Under the pieces are notes generated by a model. That model was not told where the DNA came from. It ran no database searches and saw nothing but the letters and a program-made list of their open reading frames with translations. Positions 9,040 to 20,348 of a stretch of DNA of 64,000 bases are shown here, piece after piece; position 1 is the first letter of the stretch; each line of letters begins with the position of its first letter. The position numbers and the translations under genes were made by a program. This DNA comes from Xiphydria camelus (Eukaryota > Arthropoda > Insecta > Hymenoptera > Xiphydriidae): contig OY783197.1 in the NCBI GenBank assembly GCA_963678675.1, forward strand, positions 6,916,599-6,980,598, given 5' to 3'.

Positions 9040-9845
9040 AATGACATTCTGCCTTCTCACAAGTGATAGCCTGAAGGTGCTAGGTCCGGACTACACGGTG
9101 GGTGCACCAAAACATCCCATCCAAACCGCAATAATTTCTACCGAGTCACCAGAGAAACGTGTGGCCTAGCGTTGGCCTGGTGGAACACAACGCCCTTTCT
9201 GTTTGCGAATTCGAGCCGCTTTTGATCAATTGCTTGCTTTAATTTAGTCAGTTGTGAGCAGTACTTGGTGGAATCAATCGTTTTGCTTGGTGGCAGCAGC
9301 TCATAATAGACGATTCCTTTATAATCCCACCAGATACTGAGCATAACCTTCTTCGGGTGTAATCCTGCCTTTGCGACTGTTTGAGGAACCATTCCGCGCT
9401 TCGACCGTGATATTTTTCAGCTGATATTGTTGTAGTCAATCCACTTTTCGTCGCCAGTGATCATCTGCTTTAAAAATGGTTTATTTTGATGGCGTTTGAG
9501 CAACGAGTCGGAAGCAGAAATTCGGTCTATTAAATGCCTTTCGCTCAGTTTGTGCGGCACCCAAACAGCAAGCTTGTTTACCATCCCAAGCTTCCGTAAA
9601 TGTCTCGAAACAGTTGATTGGTTAATGTTGAGGTTATGTTCGATCTCTGTAGTCGTTAAATGCCGGTCGGAGTCGATTAAAAAGCCTTGATTTGATCGAC
9701 ACCAGTAGTGACTGGCTGACCAGAGCGAGGAGCATCTTCGAGATCAAAATCTCCGCAACCAATTCCGACGCACACTTCGCACGCATTCGACTCATGGCAG
9801 GCATTTCGTGATTCTTCTCGTTCAAGGTCAAGTGAAGGTCATCAT
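9040..9845 (-). pseudogene. Mariner transposase (SETMAR-like family), catalytically dead copy
   Basis: The minus strand contains blocks of mariner transposase: SLLKRHQNKPFLKQMITGDE (first catalytic Asp), then VAKAGLHPKKVMLSIWWDYK, NRKGVVFHQANARPH and PPCSPDLAPSGYHL. In mariners the second Asp lies in HQDNARPH and the third in APSDYHL; here they read Ala and Gly, so the DDD triad is lost. In-frame stops follow TGDEKWIDYNNIS, VSLVTR and SGYHL. The N-terminal part (9634-9831) is recognisable only as scattered fragments. Terminal repeats were not identified. Confidence 0.85.
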
Positions 9846-10089
9846 ATTAACAGTTGCTGAATTTGTCCTCTTATAAGCGACAGGACTGTGGTAATGAAAA
9901 TATATCGACCTATTTAAAATAATATCGATGACCTTGATATCTTGAAAAAGACTAATTAGAAAATAATTTTTTTCTAATAACAGTATCTGCCCCTTTGTGT
10001 CGAACAATTTTTCTTCTCAATACTTTTTCATATCATCAAAGACTGCCGTGATATTTGAGGTGGTCAAGTTAGGTGAAACACACTGTATG

Positions 10090-10791
10090 CAGGGTGAACC
10101 AGGTTAAACGTCATTAATTTTGATATGTTATAGAACAACAAAAATAAAGTAGACTTTCATAAGAAATTTTTGTTTAAAAATGTTTACTAATAAAGATATA
10201 AGGTGTCAAATTTGTGGAAAAAAAGGGTGTTCTCATCAGAACTTTTAAACTACTGGATCGATTTCCATGAAATTTCGCAAACAGACTAATGTAATACAGC
10301 TCTAAGTAATGATCAAATAATTAAAGAAATTCTCCAGCGGCGTAGATACTTGGGGCCGGTACTCCCCTTTCCCCCTCCCAATCTTCAGCGCCACTGGATA
10401 TTTTGCAAAGAAAATTTAATTATTGGATTCCCCGTTTAATTTAGAGAAAAAAATCACCCTTGCAAATTTTTGATTTATGGCTTCGTTTTTAGATATTTAT
10501 TTTAATTTATAGGTTTGCGAGTAGGCCAAAACTAGGTTGAACGTCATTAATTATGACATGTGATAGAACAACAAGGAAAAAGTACTCATAAGAAAATTTT
10601 TTTCAAAAATGTTTCCTAACAAAGATACAGGGTGTTAAAGTTATGATGAGAAAACCATTTTTTTCGAAACTTTGACACCCTGTATTTTTGTTAGTAAACA
10701 TTTTTGAAAAAAATTTTCTTATGAAAGTCTACTTTATTTTTGTTGTTCTATAACATATCAAAATTAATGACGTTTAACCTGGTTCACCCTG
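10090..10791. mobile_element. 702 bp hairpin (foldback) MITE with three copies of its arm
   Basis: The left arm (10090-10226) starts CAGGGTGAACCAGGTTAAAC and the right arm (10657-10791) is its reverse complement. A third arm copy in left-arm orientation lies at 10512-10650, so the inner pair forms a tight hairpin about 10653. No coding. The CAGGGTG end resembles mariner-type ends. Flanks are TATG and TATA, so a TA-type target is possible. Confidence 0.8.
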
Positions 10792-11049
10792 TATATGACA
10801 ACTATCAAAACTTTCTGCTGATTTTCCATGAAACATTCCGTAGCACATATATCGCCGATTGCTGATGTATTCACAGATAATGTGTTAGTTTGTTGTACAG
10901 TTAAATGAGGAGTAACAATATTCGTAGCTTTTGCAGTATCTTTGTATACAGCCACTCTTGCCGCTCGAACGTTGGGACGTTTGAAGTGTACCACGCAGTG
11001 GAAATTGAGAATTCTGATTGTAGTCCATGGAATTGATACATTTTACCTT

Positions 11050-11535
11050 GCATGAAATGAGGTAGTTCTGATTTTTGGATATGTTGTATCTGATGAAGTG
11101 GTAATAACAAATCCGAGTTTTTGACCTCGGAAGCCCTCCGGATCATTGTTAAATAGTTGAAAAACCGCTAAATTTTAGGACTTTTTTCAGTTTTTATCAA
11201 TTTTGACCACCAAGGACTAATGTTACGGCAAAATCATTTAATACAATTTTAAAGCAAATAAAATTTGCAACAAAATGAGATTAATTTGGTCTTGGTAGGC
11301 CAAATAATTTCTAAGATACAGCAATTCAGTTTTGCAAAATTTCCAAGAAAAGGAAATTTTATAGTTTTTTTTTAGTTTTCGTCAGTTTCAACCACTAAGG
11401 ATCTATTTTATGAAAAAATGATCGTATACGTTATTAAAGTAGACTAAATTTGCACCAAAGCGAGACAAATTTAGTCTATCTAGACCTAATAGCACCCGAG
11501 ATACAGCGGTCCAAAGTTGATGAGGTTAGTAAGCA
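11050..11535 (+). repeat. Left inverted arm of the 3 kb element
   Basis: Reverse-complement partner of 13600-14076, diverged by scattered substitutions and short indels. Confidence 0.75.
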
Positions 11536-11699
11536 AATGTTAAAGGGATGGTTTGTAAAATGAAGTACGGCCGTTAACGAAATAAGCATTATAATTTATT
11601 TAAAAAACCATTGTAGTAAATATAAAATTATTATTTCAAATTTTGTTTGCAATATGAAACACCTTATTGTATATAACCAGTACTGTGTGGGAAATTGTT

Positions 11700-12739
11700 A
11701 TTTTTTACAATCACGGTCTCCATATACGTTTTCAGCGAGTTTGGTATTACAGAATCCACATTCTGCAAAAAATCATGTGAGGGCGCGGGTATTCTTTTAT
11801 CAGCATAAAGCTGTACACTTGAGAGCGAATATCCTCCCGGATAATATGAGCTGCTGCTTTAACCATCCGAAGTCGCTCTTCTTGTGGATCTGATTTCTGT
11901 TCAGCATACCAGGCATCTAATAAAATGTTGTATCCAGTATTTTTGAAGCAAACAATTGTTGTTTTGTTTGATGTGGTAACTAGTATTCCGTCATCTCCGT
12001 ACTTTTTAATTAAGCAACCTTTAATGGTTCGCACATCAGAGGGGTTCTCACCTAACAGCTCAGTCAACTCTGTCAGGGAAAACTCACTCTTCCGAGTTTT
12101 CTTCTAAGAAGTCGAAAATGTTATCCATGGCTTCATCAACAGTGCCACGAGTATGTTCTCCCCTCTGTAGTCCTTTTCTAACAGGTCTGTACAGCTTCCT
12201 CTGGCAAAACCGATAACATCTTGCATCTAGTGCAGGTAAATCGGTATCTTTTCTGAGATGCGTTCTATTATTTTCAATGCCCATTCATCGCCTCTTTTCA
12301 CAGCTGCTTTCAATAAGGTTGAAACCAGCTGCAAGTTCTCCACGGCATTCACATTATTCCTTTTTTCAGGCTTGTTTTTTTTCTGAGCTTCAATGAATTC
12401 AACAGTTATTTGCGCTCCACATAAAAAACAGTTCTCTCTGAAGATGAACTGCTCAGTTGAACTTCTTGTAGGTCTCGCTGATCTCACTTCCTTTTTCCCA
12501 CGTTGCACAGCTGCTTTTATCAATTTGGGATAGGTGTATCGTTTTTGACACGCACGATGCACTGAAATCTCGCGCACTTCCTTCAGTAAACGTTCGTGTT
12601 CTCGGTTTTTTAATTTAATACTGCACGTAAGCAGGGCTTTCACTCCTCTCTGTTTCACCAAAATCACTTCGCCTTCACTCAAACTATCATTGCATATAAA
12701 GCAACGGGAATCCACGGAGGCTCGTGCACTCTCCATCAT
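11700..12739 (-). pseudogene. Cys/His-rich protein gene of unknown function, frameshifted
   Basis: The minus strand reads in three successive frames: 12739-12227 (starts MMESARASVDSRCFICNDSL), 12284-12084 (ends VDEAMDNIFDFLEENSEE) and 12067-11747 (TELLGENPSDVRTIKGCL, NKTTIVCFKNTGYNILLDAW, EEERLRMVKAAAHIIREDIR). Frame breaks near 12245, 12095 and 11800 make it a pseudogene. Visible are C-x2-C pairs (CFIC, CFLC) and a VHRACQKRY motif, suggesting zinc binding. I recall similar multi-copy, transposon-associated proteins in arthropods but cannot name a function. Its position between long inverted arms suggests it is cargo of that element. Confidence 0.65.
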
Positions 12740-13599
12740 ATTATTATTAATTTACTTTCGAACTGAATGCGTCACGTAACTTTTAGAACATATCTAACTC
12801 GGCCGAATAGATGTGAGCGACTGAGGAACAGAGGCAGTTAGTTACACATTGTAGTGTTCCGTCGTACTGAGCGACGGAATTGGAAGGTCGATTCACAGCA
12901 TCACTCATAAATAACTCGCCGACTATAATTAATCGCGTTATCAGCGAAACATCACATTTTGGTGAGAGCGTAGGTTGTTAATACCTCGGTTCCGTACCTT
13001 TCCTGGAAAGAAGGTATCTGACAGATCACCATAAGCCATTTCCCGCGGTGACGTTAATGTCGAGCCGGCTTAAGGGGAGGAATGACGAATGCAGTCAATG
13101 GCCAATTAGGGAAAACTTAATGACAATCATATCCAGGAATTCAATTCACTATTGATTCCCATAGTCGAGAATGAGCATTCGGTTTTCTCGATCGTGAAGT
13201 ACGAGACTCGGGAAATCGTAATTAATGGTACCCTCGCAATTTAGACTCGGGCAGTGTACGATTAATCAAACTAGCCGATAGATTGAAAGACATCTTCCGG
13301 TACGTTCGGTTAATTCGCGTAGCCGCGTCACGTATAGTGTACTCGGGATTTACGACCCCGAGGAGATCCGAGAGACTTTGATCGCGCGGCGACCGAACAG
13401 TAGCATTGGACTGATTGTGAGTTCGGTAACACTCGGGAGCACTGGCTAGACGCTAGCATAGCATACGCTAGTCTAAATGCTGTATAGAGATTAGGTATTT
13501 ATATACAGGTCTAAAATCTGAGTGGTAAATACACGAAATCGATAGGTAACACTTTTACAAACCATGTTTCAACGATTTGCATACATACATACTTATCGC
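12740..13599. other. Non-coding interior of the 3 kb element
   Basis: Moderately GC-balanced sequence upstream (minus sense) of the Cys/His-rich gene. It could hold its promoter, but no specific motif was recognised. Confidence 0.35.
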
Positions 13600-14076
13600 A
13601 TCAACTACGAACAGCTGTATCTCAGGTACTATTTGGTCCACATAGACCAAATTTATCTCACTTTGGTGCAAATTTAGTCTACTTTAATAACGTATACGAT
13701 GATTTTTTCATAAAATAGGTCCTTAATGGTTAAAATTGACGAAAACTAAAAAAAAATAAATTTCCTTTTCTTGGAAAGTTTGCAAAACTTTGAATTGCTG
13801 TATCTTAGAAACTATTTGGCCTACCAAGACCAAATTAATCTCATTTTAAGGCAAATTTTATTTGCTTTAAAATTGTATTGAATGATTTTGCGGTAACATT
13901 AGTCCTTGGTGGTCAAAATTGACAAAAACTGAAAAAAGTCCTAAAATTTAGCGGTTTTTCAATTATTTAACACTGATCCGTAGGGCTTCCGAGGTCGAAA
14001 ACACGGATTTGTTATTACCACTTCATCAGATACAACCTATAAAAAAATCAGAACCACTTCATTTGATGCAAGGCGA
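13600..14076 (-). repeat. Right inverted arm of the 3 kb element
   Basis: Reverse-complement partner of 11050-11535. Confidence 0.75.
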
Positions 14077-14508
14077 CACCCCTTTTTTAGTACGATTTCC
14101 ATGGTTGAATGAGAATGATGGTGTAACTGGTGGATGTTGATAAGGTGTGCCCCGATTGGCTAGTTTCCGTGTCCCGGTTAGCGAGCAAGGGTACCGTTGC
14201 TCATCCTTAGCCATAACCAGGGTTCAGGCTGGTAATGTCAACGCGGAATGTTGAAGCGATTCTCTATACCTGATAAGCCAGTTATCAGGTTTACCGAAAC
14301 GGTCACCTATTGAATTTGTCATTTCCCCCCTTTACAAATCTGACTTAATGCATATAGAGCGGTATTTATGAGTGGCCACTCCGAGAGGTGACTTATTCCA
14401 ATCCATCCGGTAATTAGCCTTCCGATAAGGATGTGGGATTATAAGTACATTGGTAACCTTTGTTTGTAGTGCCCTATCGCCTTACTATTATACCTAACGA
14501 CGAGCTTA

Positions 14509-15806
14509 AGGGGGTCTTACACCTTGTAGGCCTATTTTGGAGCCAATTTTCGAGAATTTATTTTTAAAAAACTACAGAAGATTTCTACACGAAACTTTTT
14601 TTATGTGATTGTACATCTATTGAACTTCACACATGATTTTTTTTACATATAAATGTTGATTTCGAAGACCTGGAGATGGCTTTGACGGCGCCCCTGTTAA
14701 AAGTGAATGGTCAAACGGTGTACAGGATTGGATCCACCCTAGTTATCTGAAATTAAAAAATTAATAAGATTTTTAATTGTTGTTACATTAGCAAGGTCCC
14801 GATCGTTCACTTTTTCAAAATTTCGATTTTTTGCAAAATGGCGGACCTTTTTCCAATAGTCATTTTTTTTACTACGTTGTTATGTACCTGTACACTAACT
14901 AGGCGTAGGTACTGCGCTCTTCGGCGTGAACCGTTAGCATCGTCACGAAAAGCGACTTAAGCCGGACAGATGTTAGCGCTGCGTGAATCGTCCCCAACTT
15001 TGCGGAAAGCCACTTGTTATAATTATGGACAATCGATTGCAAAGGATTATCCGCCTCGGACCGATCGGCCCGCTACTACGGTCCGTCTAATTCCGTTCCA
15101 CTATCGCGACCAGGAAAACCCGACCTTTCTCGGAATCGGTCCCACACGGCCGAAGCAAGGTTGAACTTCGATCGCGAAGGGATGCAGCTACCTATATGTG
15201 CCCTGTCGCACTCCGATCCGTTGACAGCTCTTCTCTAACGGGCACTACCCCTCTCGTTTCGGGAGAACTTTAGTCTATAAGTATCCGATCGACGCATCCG
15301 AACAGCTTTTTCCAATCGAGCCTCCACTGCAATCACTTCGATTCCTTCCGTATTCGTTAATTGTACTTCGCGAATAGTTACTTGGAATAAAATCATTTTT
15401 AGTACCCGAAGGCTTTTGCGACTTATCGGTGGAATCCAACAACGTTTTTCGTCCTACTTGAAGCTGTCAAAAATCAGCAACATGAAATTTTCCAAAAATT
15501 AACGATCGGTACCTTGCCAAGTGTTTCTTGTAAATAAAAAAAAAATTTATCTCTCGATATGTTCAGTTGTTCTCCCGCAATCATGCACATCAGTTTGAAA
15601 AATGAAACTGTTGGGAAAACGTGTTTGAAGTTCTAGAACATTACAGCATTACTCACGTGCGCCGTCGTATATAATAACATAACTCGAACTAGGGAGAAAT
15701 CTGACTAACCCTTTTACAGGTTCATTCCTAAGACCCTCTAGATTAGGAAAATGAAATTTAAAAAATGTCGTTTTTTTAAAACCGACAAGGTGTAAGACCC
15801 CCTTAA
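14509..15806. mobile_element. TTAA-flanked element with 17-18 bp terminal repeats
   Basis: Left end TTAA-GGGGGTCTTACACCTTG and right end CAAGGTGTAAGACCCCC-TTAA are exact inverted copies with TTAA on both sides. TTAA targets are typical of piggyBac and Kolobok superfamilies. No transposase frame is visible in the roughly 1.3 kb interior, so the element is non-autonomous. The GC-richer segment 14930-15350 has no supported gene. Confidence 0.75.
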
Positions 15807-16254
15807 TGTTAAATTAGAAAGGCATTTTAATCGCGATGTATGTGGTAATAGCAGTAGGAAACGGTGTGCAGAATTATTGTAATGAAAGTTTCTGAGAAAG
15901 ATACGGGACTGCAATTCCGTCAGCAGCACACACTTGCCGAAACATCACTGAAAAATTTACTACTGAAGAAAACTGATTACTTCTCGGAGAGGAAAAGCGA
16001 TAGTTGAAGCACGCACAGTGACGGAGACGCCACACTGGTCGCAAGCCAGCTATATATAGGATGTCCCGCATAACTGGCCAGTTGCAGGGGCCTTGAAATT
16101 TACCTTCGGCCAGGCTTGGTCGGTACTCGAGTCATTTATGCCGGTAGAAGTCGAGTCGGTAGTTAGAGTTGGTGTCAATTCGGGAGATCGAAGAATCTAA
16201 CCTCGAAATCGTAAATGTGTGAATAATGGAAATTACTAACCATTATTCTATTAA
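15807..16254. other. Non-coding stretch with fragment of the GGGAGATCGAA repeat family
   Basis: Bases 16080-16245 (CTTGAAATTTACCTTCGGCC ... TGTCAATTCGGGAGATCGAA ... TGTGAATAATGGAAATTA) match the interspersed family seen as palindromes at 27.4-29.1 kb. Confidence 0.6.
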
Positions 16255-16880
16255 CATTTCTATTATAATTAACATTACCGACGCGCAATACGTACGCACG
16301 AATTCCCCAGTAGCAGTGATGAGTCATCGCGGTCACTTAACTAAACGGTTGCCTCACTTCGGCCAGTTTGAAGGAGACGGTGAAGGCTGTGACGTGCCCG
16401 TACTTTCTGAGCTACATCACAGCCTATCCCCTCTCCTGCGACAGTGATGAGTCATGAGGTGCCCATACACACAGAGTTCGAACTGTCGGTTTGGAACGGC
16501 GCGGTTCAAACCGGCAGTTTTACTTTTCAGTTAGTGGGCGCGCCACGCGCCAGATCGAACTGTCAGACTTACCCGTCAGTCCAGATGGACGGGAAAAACT
16601 GCCGCCGTCCACTGCTTATGTCCAGCTTAACACGCTTAACGTTGCCTGTGGCGGTTCAACCTGTCAGTTTTAACCGCGGATTTCTATTCTGCGTTAGTGG
16701 ACGACAATGGTTTCAACTGGCAGATAAAACCGGCGGTTCGAACTGGCGGTTCAAACCGACAGTTTAAACTCTGTGTGTATGGGCACCTATGGTGTTGGGC
16801 TTTTCGTTACATAGGAGATTGCGGGCAAACCGATTCACACCCAAGGCGCCCATAGAAATTTCACTTTAAAACGGCGAACA
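16255..16880 (+). repeat. Interspersed repeat, copy 1 (interrupted by a 332 bp MITE)
   Basis: Shares a long direct match with 25310-25590 (for example GGTCACTTAACTAAACGGTT and TTCGTTACATAGGAGATTGC) and a weaker one with 54510-54690. It contains the MITE at 16457-16788, which the other copies lack. Confidence 0.85.
16457..16788. mobile_element. 332 bp MITE, 3 bp ATG target duplication, empty site present in window
   Basis: Ends are AGGTGCCCATACACACAGAG and its reverse complement CTCTGTGTGTATGGGCACCT. Flanked by ATG at 16454-16456 and 16789-16791. The related copy at about 25500 reads through AGTCATGGGGTCGGTC with no insertion. The interior has repeated GGTTCAAACCGGCAGTT-like words in both orientations near the ends. 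Three-base targets suggest PIF/Harbinger or a similar superfamily; no transposase inside. Confidence 0.85.
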
Positions 16881-16937
16881 GTCACGAACAACGACAATTC
16901 TTTGAAGTTATCGACTTCGAGTGGAACAGCTGCGAAC

Positions 16938-17053
16938 CGCGCAAAACGTTCGCAAACATTCGTGAACGTTTGCAAGATGCGCTCATTATTGTCTACACCA
17001 AACAGAAATATCGGTTTGCAAACGTTTGAGAACGTTTTCGAACGTTTTGCGCG
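16938..17053. repeat. Short inverted-repeat element (GCGCAAAACGTTCG ends)
   Basis: CGCGCAAAACGTTCGCAAAC at the left pairs with GAACGTTTTGCGCG at the right, with internal AACGTTTGCAA words in both orientations. Probably a tiny MITE; no coding. Confidence 0.6.
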
Positions 17054-17272
17054 GGCGCACAGTGCTTTATCCAGTGGACAAAAATCAGATTTTTACTTAC
17101 GCGATATAGAAAAACTAATTCGTTGAAATCAAAAAGTAATGCCCCTTATACCCACACCTATCCGTTTCTGAACAATTGAATCACCGTTGCCATGCAAATA
17201 AATAAAGAAAGACGCGTCACAGCGTAAACATTTTCGTCTCAACAGAATTACGAACTTCTTTTTAGAAATTAT

Positions 17273-18666
17273 TTTAAATGTGTATGTAATCTACAAGGTA
17301 AGGGGATTTTTATTCACTTTATATAAATAAGAAGTGTTGACATACCGAAAAAAATATTCGTAAGACTTATATTTCTTATGTTTTTATACATATGATTGCG
17401 GAGGCTATTTCTCAAAAAGTTCCAAAAACCTCCTTTTCAGTTTAATATTTTATTAAAGCTTGTACATTCCTCTTAATACCTATATATCGTTTTATTTGCT
17501 CAGGGCTGCTCAAACCAAACTATAGATATTTTCGTTATGAGGGCGCGAAACGCCCGAATGACGAACTCTATTTTTTGTCACTAACAATAAGTGTCAAATA
17601 CGAAGTTGACGGGGTTCGAGGCGGGGTGTTGGGGGGCTCACTTTATATAAATAAGAAAAGGGTTGACACACCGAAAAAAATATTCGTCACTTATATTTCT
17701 TATCGGGCGTTTCGCGCCCTCATAACGAAAATATCTATAGTTTGGTTTGAGCAGCCCTGAGCAAATAAAACGATATATAGGTATTAAGAGGAATGTACAA
17801 GCTTTAATAAAATACTAAACTGAAAAGGAGGTTTTTCGAATTTTTTGAGAAATAGCCTCCGTAATCATATGTGTAAAAACATAAGAAATATAAGTTTTAC
17901 GAATATTTTTTTCGGTGTGTCACAACCCTTTTCTTATTTATATAAAGTGAGCCCCCCAACACCCCACCTCGAACCCCGTCAACCTCGTATTTGACACTTA
18001 GTGACAAAAAATAGAATTCGTCATTCGGGCGTTTCGCGCCCTCATCACGAAAATATCTATAGTTTGGTTTGAGCAGCCCTGAGCAAATAAAACGATATAT
18101 AGGTATTAAGAGGAAGGTACAAGCTTTAATAAAATCCTAAACTGAAAAGGAGGTTTTTCGAATTTTTTGAGAAATAGCCTCCGCAATCATATGTGCAAAA
18201 ACAAGAAATATAAGTTTTACGAATATTTTTTCGGTATGTCTACTTTTTTCTTATTTATATAAAGTGAGCCCCCCAACACCCCGCCTCGAACTCCGTCAAT
18301 CTCGTATTTGACACTTAGAGACAACAAATAGAATTCGTAATTCGGGCGTTTCGTTCTCTCATAACGAAAATATCTATAGTTTGGTTTGAGCAGCCCAGAG
18401 CAAATAAAACGATATATAGGTATAGGTATAGGTATAGGTATAGGTATAGGTATAGGTAGGTATTAAGATGAATGTACAAGCTTTAATAAAATACTAAACT
18501 GAAAAGGAGGTTTTTCGAATTTTTTGAGAAATAGCTTCCGCAATCATATATATAAAAACATAAGAAATATAAGTTTTACGAATATTTTTTTCGGTATGTC
18601 AACCCTTTTCTTATTTATAAAGTGAATAAAAATCCACCTACCTTGTAGATTACATACACATTTAAA
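17273..18666. repeat. Foldback array: one forward and about three reversed copies of a roughly 330 bp unit
   Basis: Outer ends TTTAAATGTGTATGTAATCT (17273) and its reverse complement (to 18666) bound a series of units carrying ATATCGTTTTATTTGCTCAG, GGGCGCGAAACGCCC and AAAGTGAGCCCCCCAACACC. The first unit (17300-17690) is forward; the next three (about 17700-18040, 18040-18350, 18350-18660) are reversed. No coding. The structure is foldback-like. Confidence 0.75.
18417..18466 (+). repeat. (TATAGG)n hexamer microsatellite
   Basis: About eight tandem hexamers inside one unit of the foldback array; the other units have a single TATAGGTATT at this position, so it is a local expansion. Confidence 0.9.
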
Positions 18667-18669
18667 GCC

Positions 18670-19080
18670 CCCCCCCCATTACAAACAAAAATATCATAAG
18701 TATTTTAAAAAATATTCGTAAAACTTATATTTCTTATATTTTTAGACGTACGATTGCGGAGACTATTTCTTAAAAAGTTCCAAAAACTTCCTTTTTAGTT
18801 TAGTATTTTATTAAAGCTTGTACATTCCTCTTAATACCTATATATCGTTTTATTTGCTCAGAGCTGCTCAACTATAGATATTGTCATTATGAGGGCGCGA
18901 AACGCCCGAATGACGAATTCTATTTTTTGTCACTAAGTGTGAAATACGAGGTTGACGGGGTTCAAGGCGGGGTTTTGGCAGGGGTTTTGCCCCCCCCCCC
19001 AAACACCCCATTACAAACAAACAAATCATAAGTATTTTTTAAAGTAAAAAGAAATAAATAAACAAACAAAGGACTTTAGA
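18670..19080 (+). repeat. Partial forward unit of the same repeat with poly-C tracts
   Basis: Bases 18700-18960 repeat the 330 bp unit in forward orientation, preceded and followed by C runs (about 18668 and 18990). Confidence 0.6.
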
Positions 19081-19099
19081 ACAAAATTTAAATGTTTAT

Positions 19100-19520
19100 T
19101 ATATTGAATTTTTGCAAATATAACCATATTCGTAATCAGCGACCCAAGAAATCCCCCTATACCAAATTTGGCATGAATCCGTCGATTTTCGAAAATCTCG
19201 TCCGCCATATTGGATCCGCCATCTTCAATTTTTGAAATCTACCTCAGATTCGTGATCAGCGACCCAAAAACCCCCTTATATCAAATTTGGCATGAATCCG
19301 TCGTTTCTCGAAAATCTCGTCCGCCATATTGGATCCGCCATATCAATTTTTGAAATCTGACTTCAGATTCGTGATCAGCGACCCAAAAACCCCCCCTATA
19401 CCAAATTTGGCATGAATTCGTCGATTGTCGAAAATCTTGTCCGCCATACTGGATCCGCCATCTTGAATTTTTGAAATCTGACTTCAGATTCGTGATCAGC
19501 GACCCAAAAAACCTCCTTAA
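19100..19520 (-). repeat. Tandem array of a 119-120 bp repeat (about 3.5 units)
   Basis: The phrase GTGATCAGCGACCCAAAAAC recurs at about 19253, 19373 and 19494, with a variant at 19134. Each unit also carries ATTTGGCATGAATCCGTCGA and CGCCATATTGGATCCGCCAT. The same unit occurs at 23.4-23.9, 24.3-24.9 and, as a remnant, 39.7 kb. Open frames across it are incidental. Confidence 0.85.
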
Positions 19521-20348
19521 CAATCATTTATTTACTGTTTGATTAACCGTCAAGAGGAAATTCTATTTTTGTCCACTCTCCCATATACCGGGGAGCACTG
19601 TGGGGCGGTGAGTACCCGGCTATATTTGTATGTACAGAGTGAGGCCATTTAACGTTACCTCCAAATATATGTTAATCGTGACATTACCGGTACGCAATAA
19701 CATTACCCCCAAATGTAGGGTAGACTGGGTACGATTGAAACAAAGGACGGTTGAAACAGAGTGAATATTTTCGAACCGTGTGTGGTAAGGTGGGGGGTGC
19801 AAGAGACGAACGAAATAGACAACAAGGCCGAACACGAATTTCAGTATTGCGTGTCTCAAAGCTTACTGCAATTGTTTATAGGAGGCCCTATTGTGTTTGA
19901 AGAAGTAAAAGTAAATATTTTAGTTCGAAGATTTTTGCAATTATTAAGGCTTTTATTAATCTTTATGTGACTGGGGAAAAAAACACCTTCTAATGACGCT
20001 GTAGGTACCCGGGTACCAACTATGATTTAAGTTGAAATTAGCTACTTAAAAAGTTTGAATTTACTATAAATATAGTGGAAAACGTATTTGTAGTTGAAAA
20101 TAAGAATTTATTACAAATTTTTGTATGCACGCTACTGATCTCAATCTTGCGCAGTGCTTTACGCACTGAAAGTTACGTAGCCAACCTTATTGTTAGACCC
20201 GTCTGAACAAGTCTAACGGCGACCTGTCTGAACAAGTCTAATAGCGAACTGTGCGGGAGTCAGTAGTGCGTCTTACGTTGTCGTGTAAACAAGTTGGGAG
20301 AGAGTGGTCGTAATAAGTAGAAATTTACTGTTTATCGTTTGTCTCAAG

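Larger units (their letters stand above)
11050..14076. mobile_element. 3 kb element with about 480 bp terminal inverted repeats around a Cys/His-rich gene
   Basis: Left arm 11050-11535 and right arm 13600-14076 are diverged inverted copies; for example ACCACCAAGGACTAATGTTA at 11208 reappears reversed near 13905. Weak similarity extends outward to about 10995 and 14130, so the true ends are uncertain. The interior holds the broken gene at 11700-12739 and about 850 bp without coding. No clear target duplication was found. Confidence 0.65.

Noticed and set aside
18417..18466. Possible telomere-like array
   Set aside because: The hexamer is TATAGG, not the insect TTAGG, and it is about 50 bp inside one copy of another repeat.
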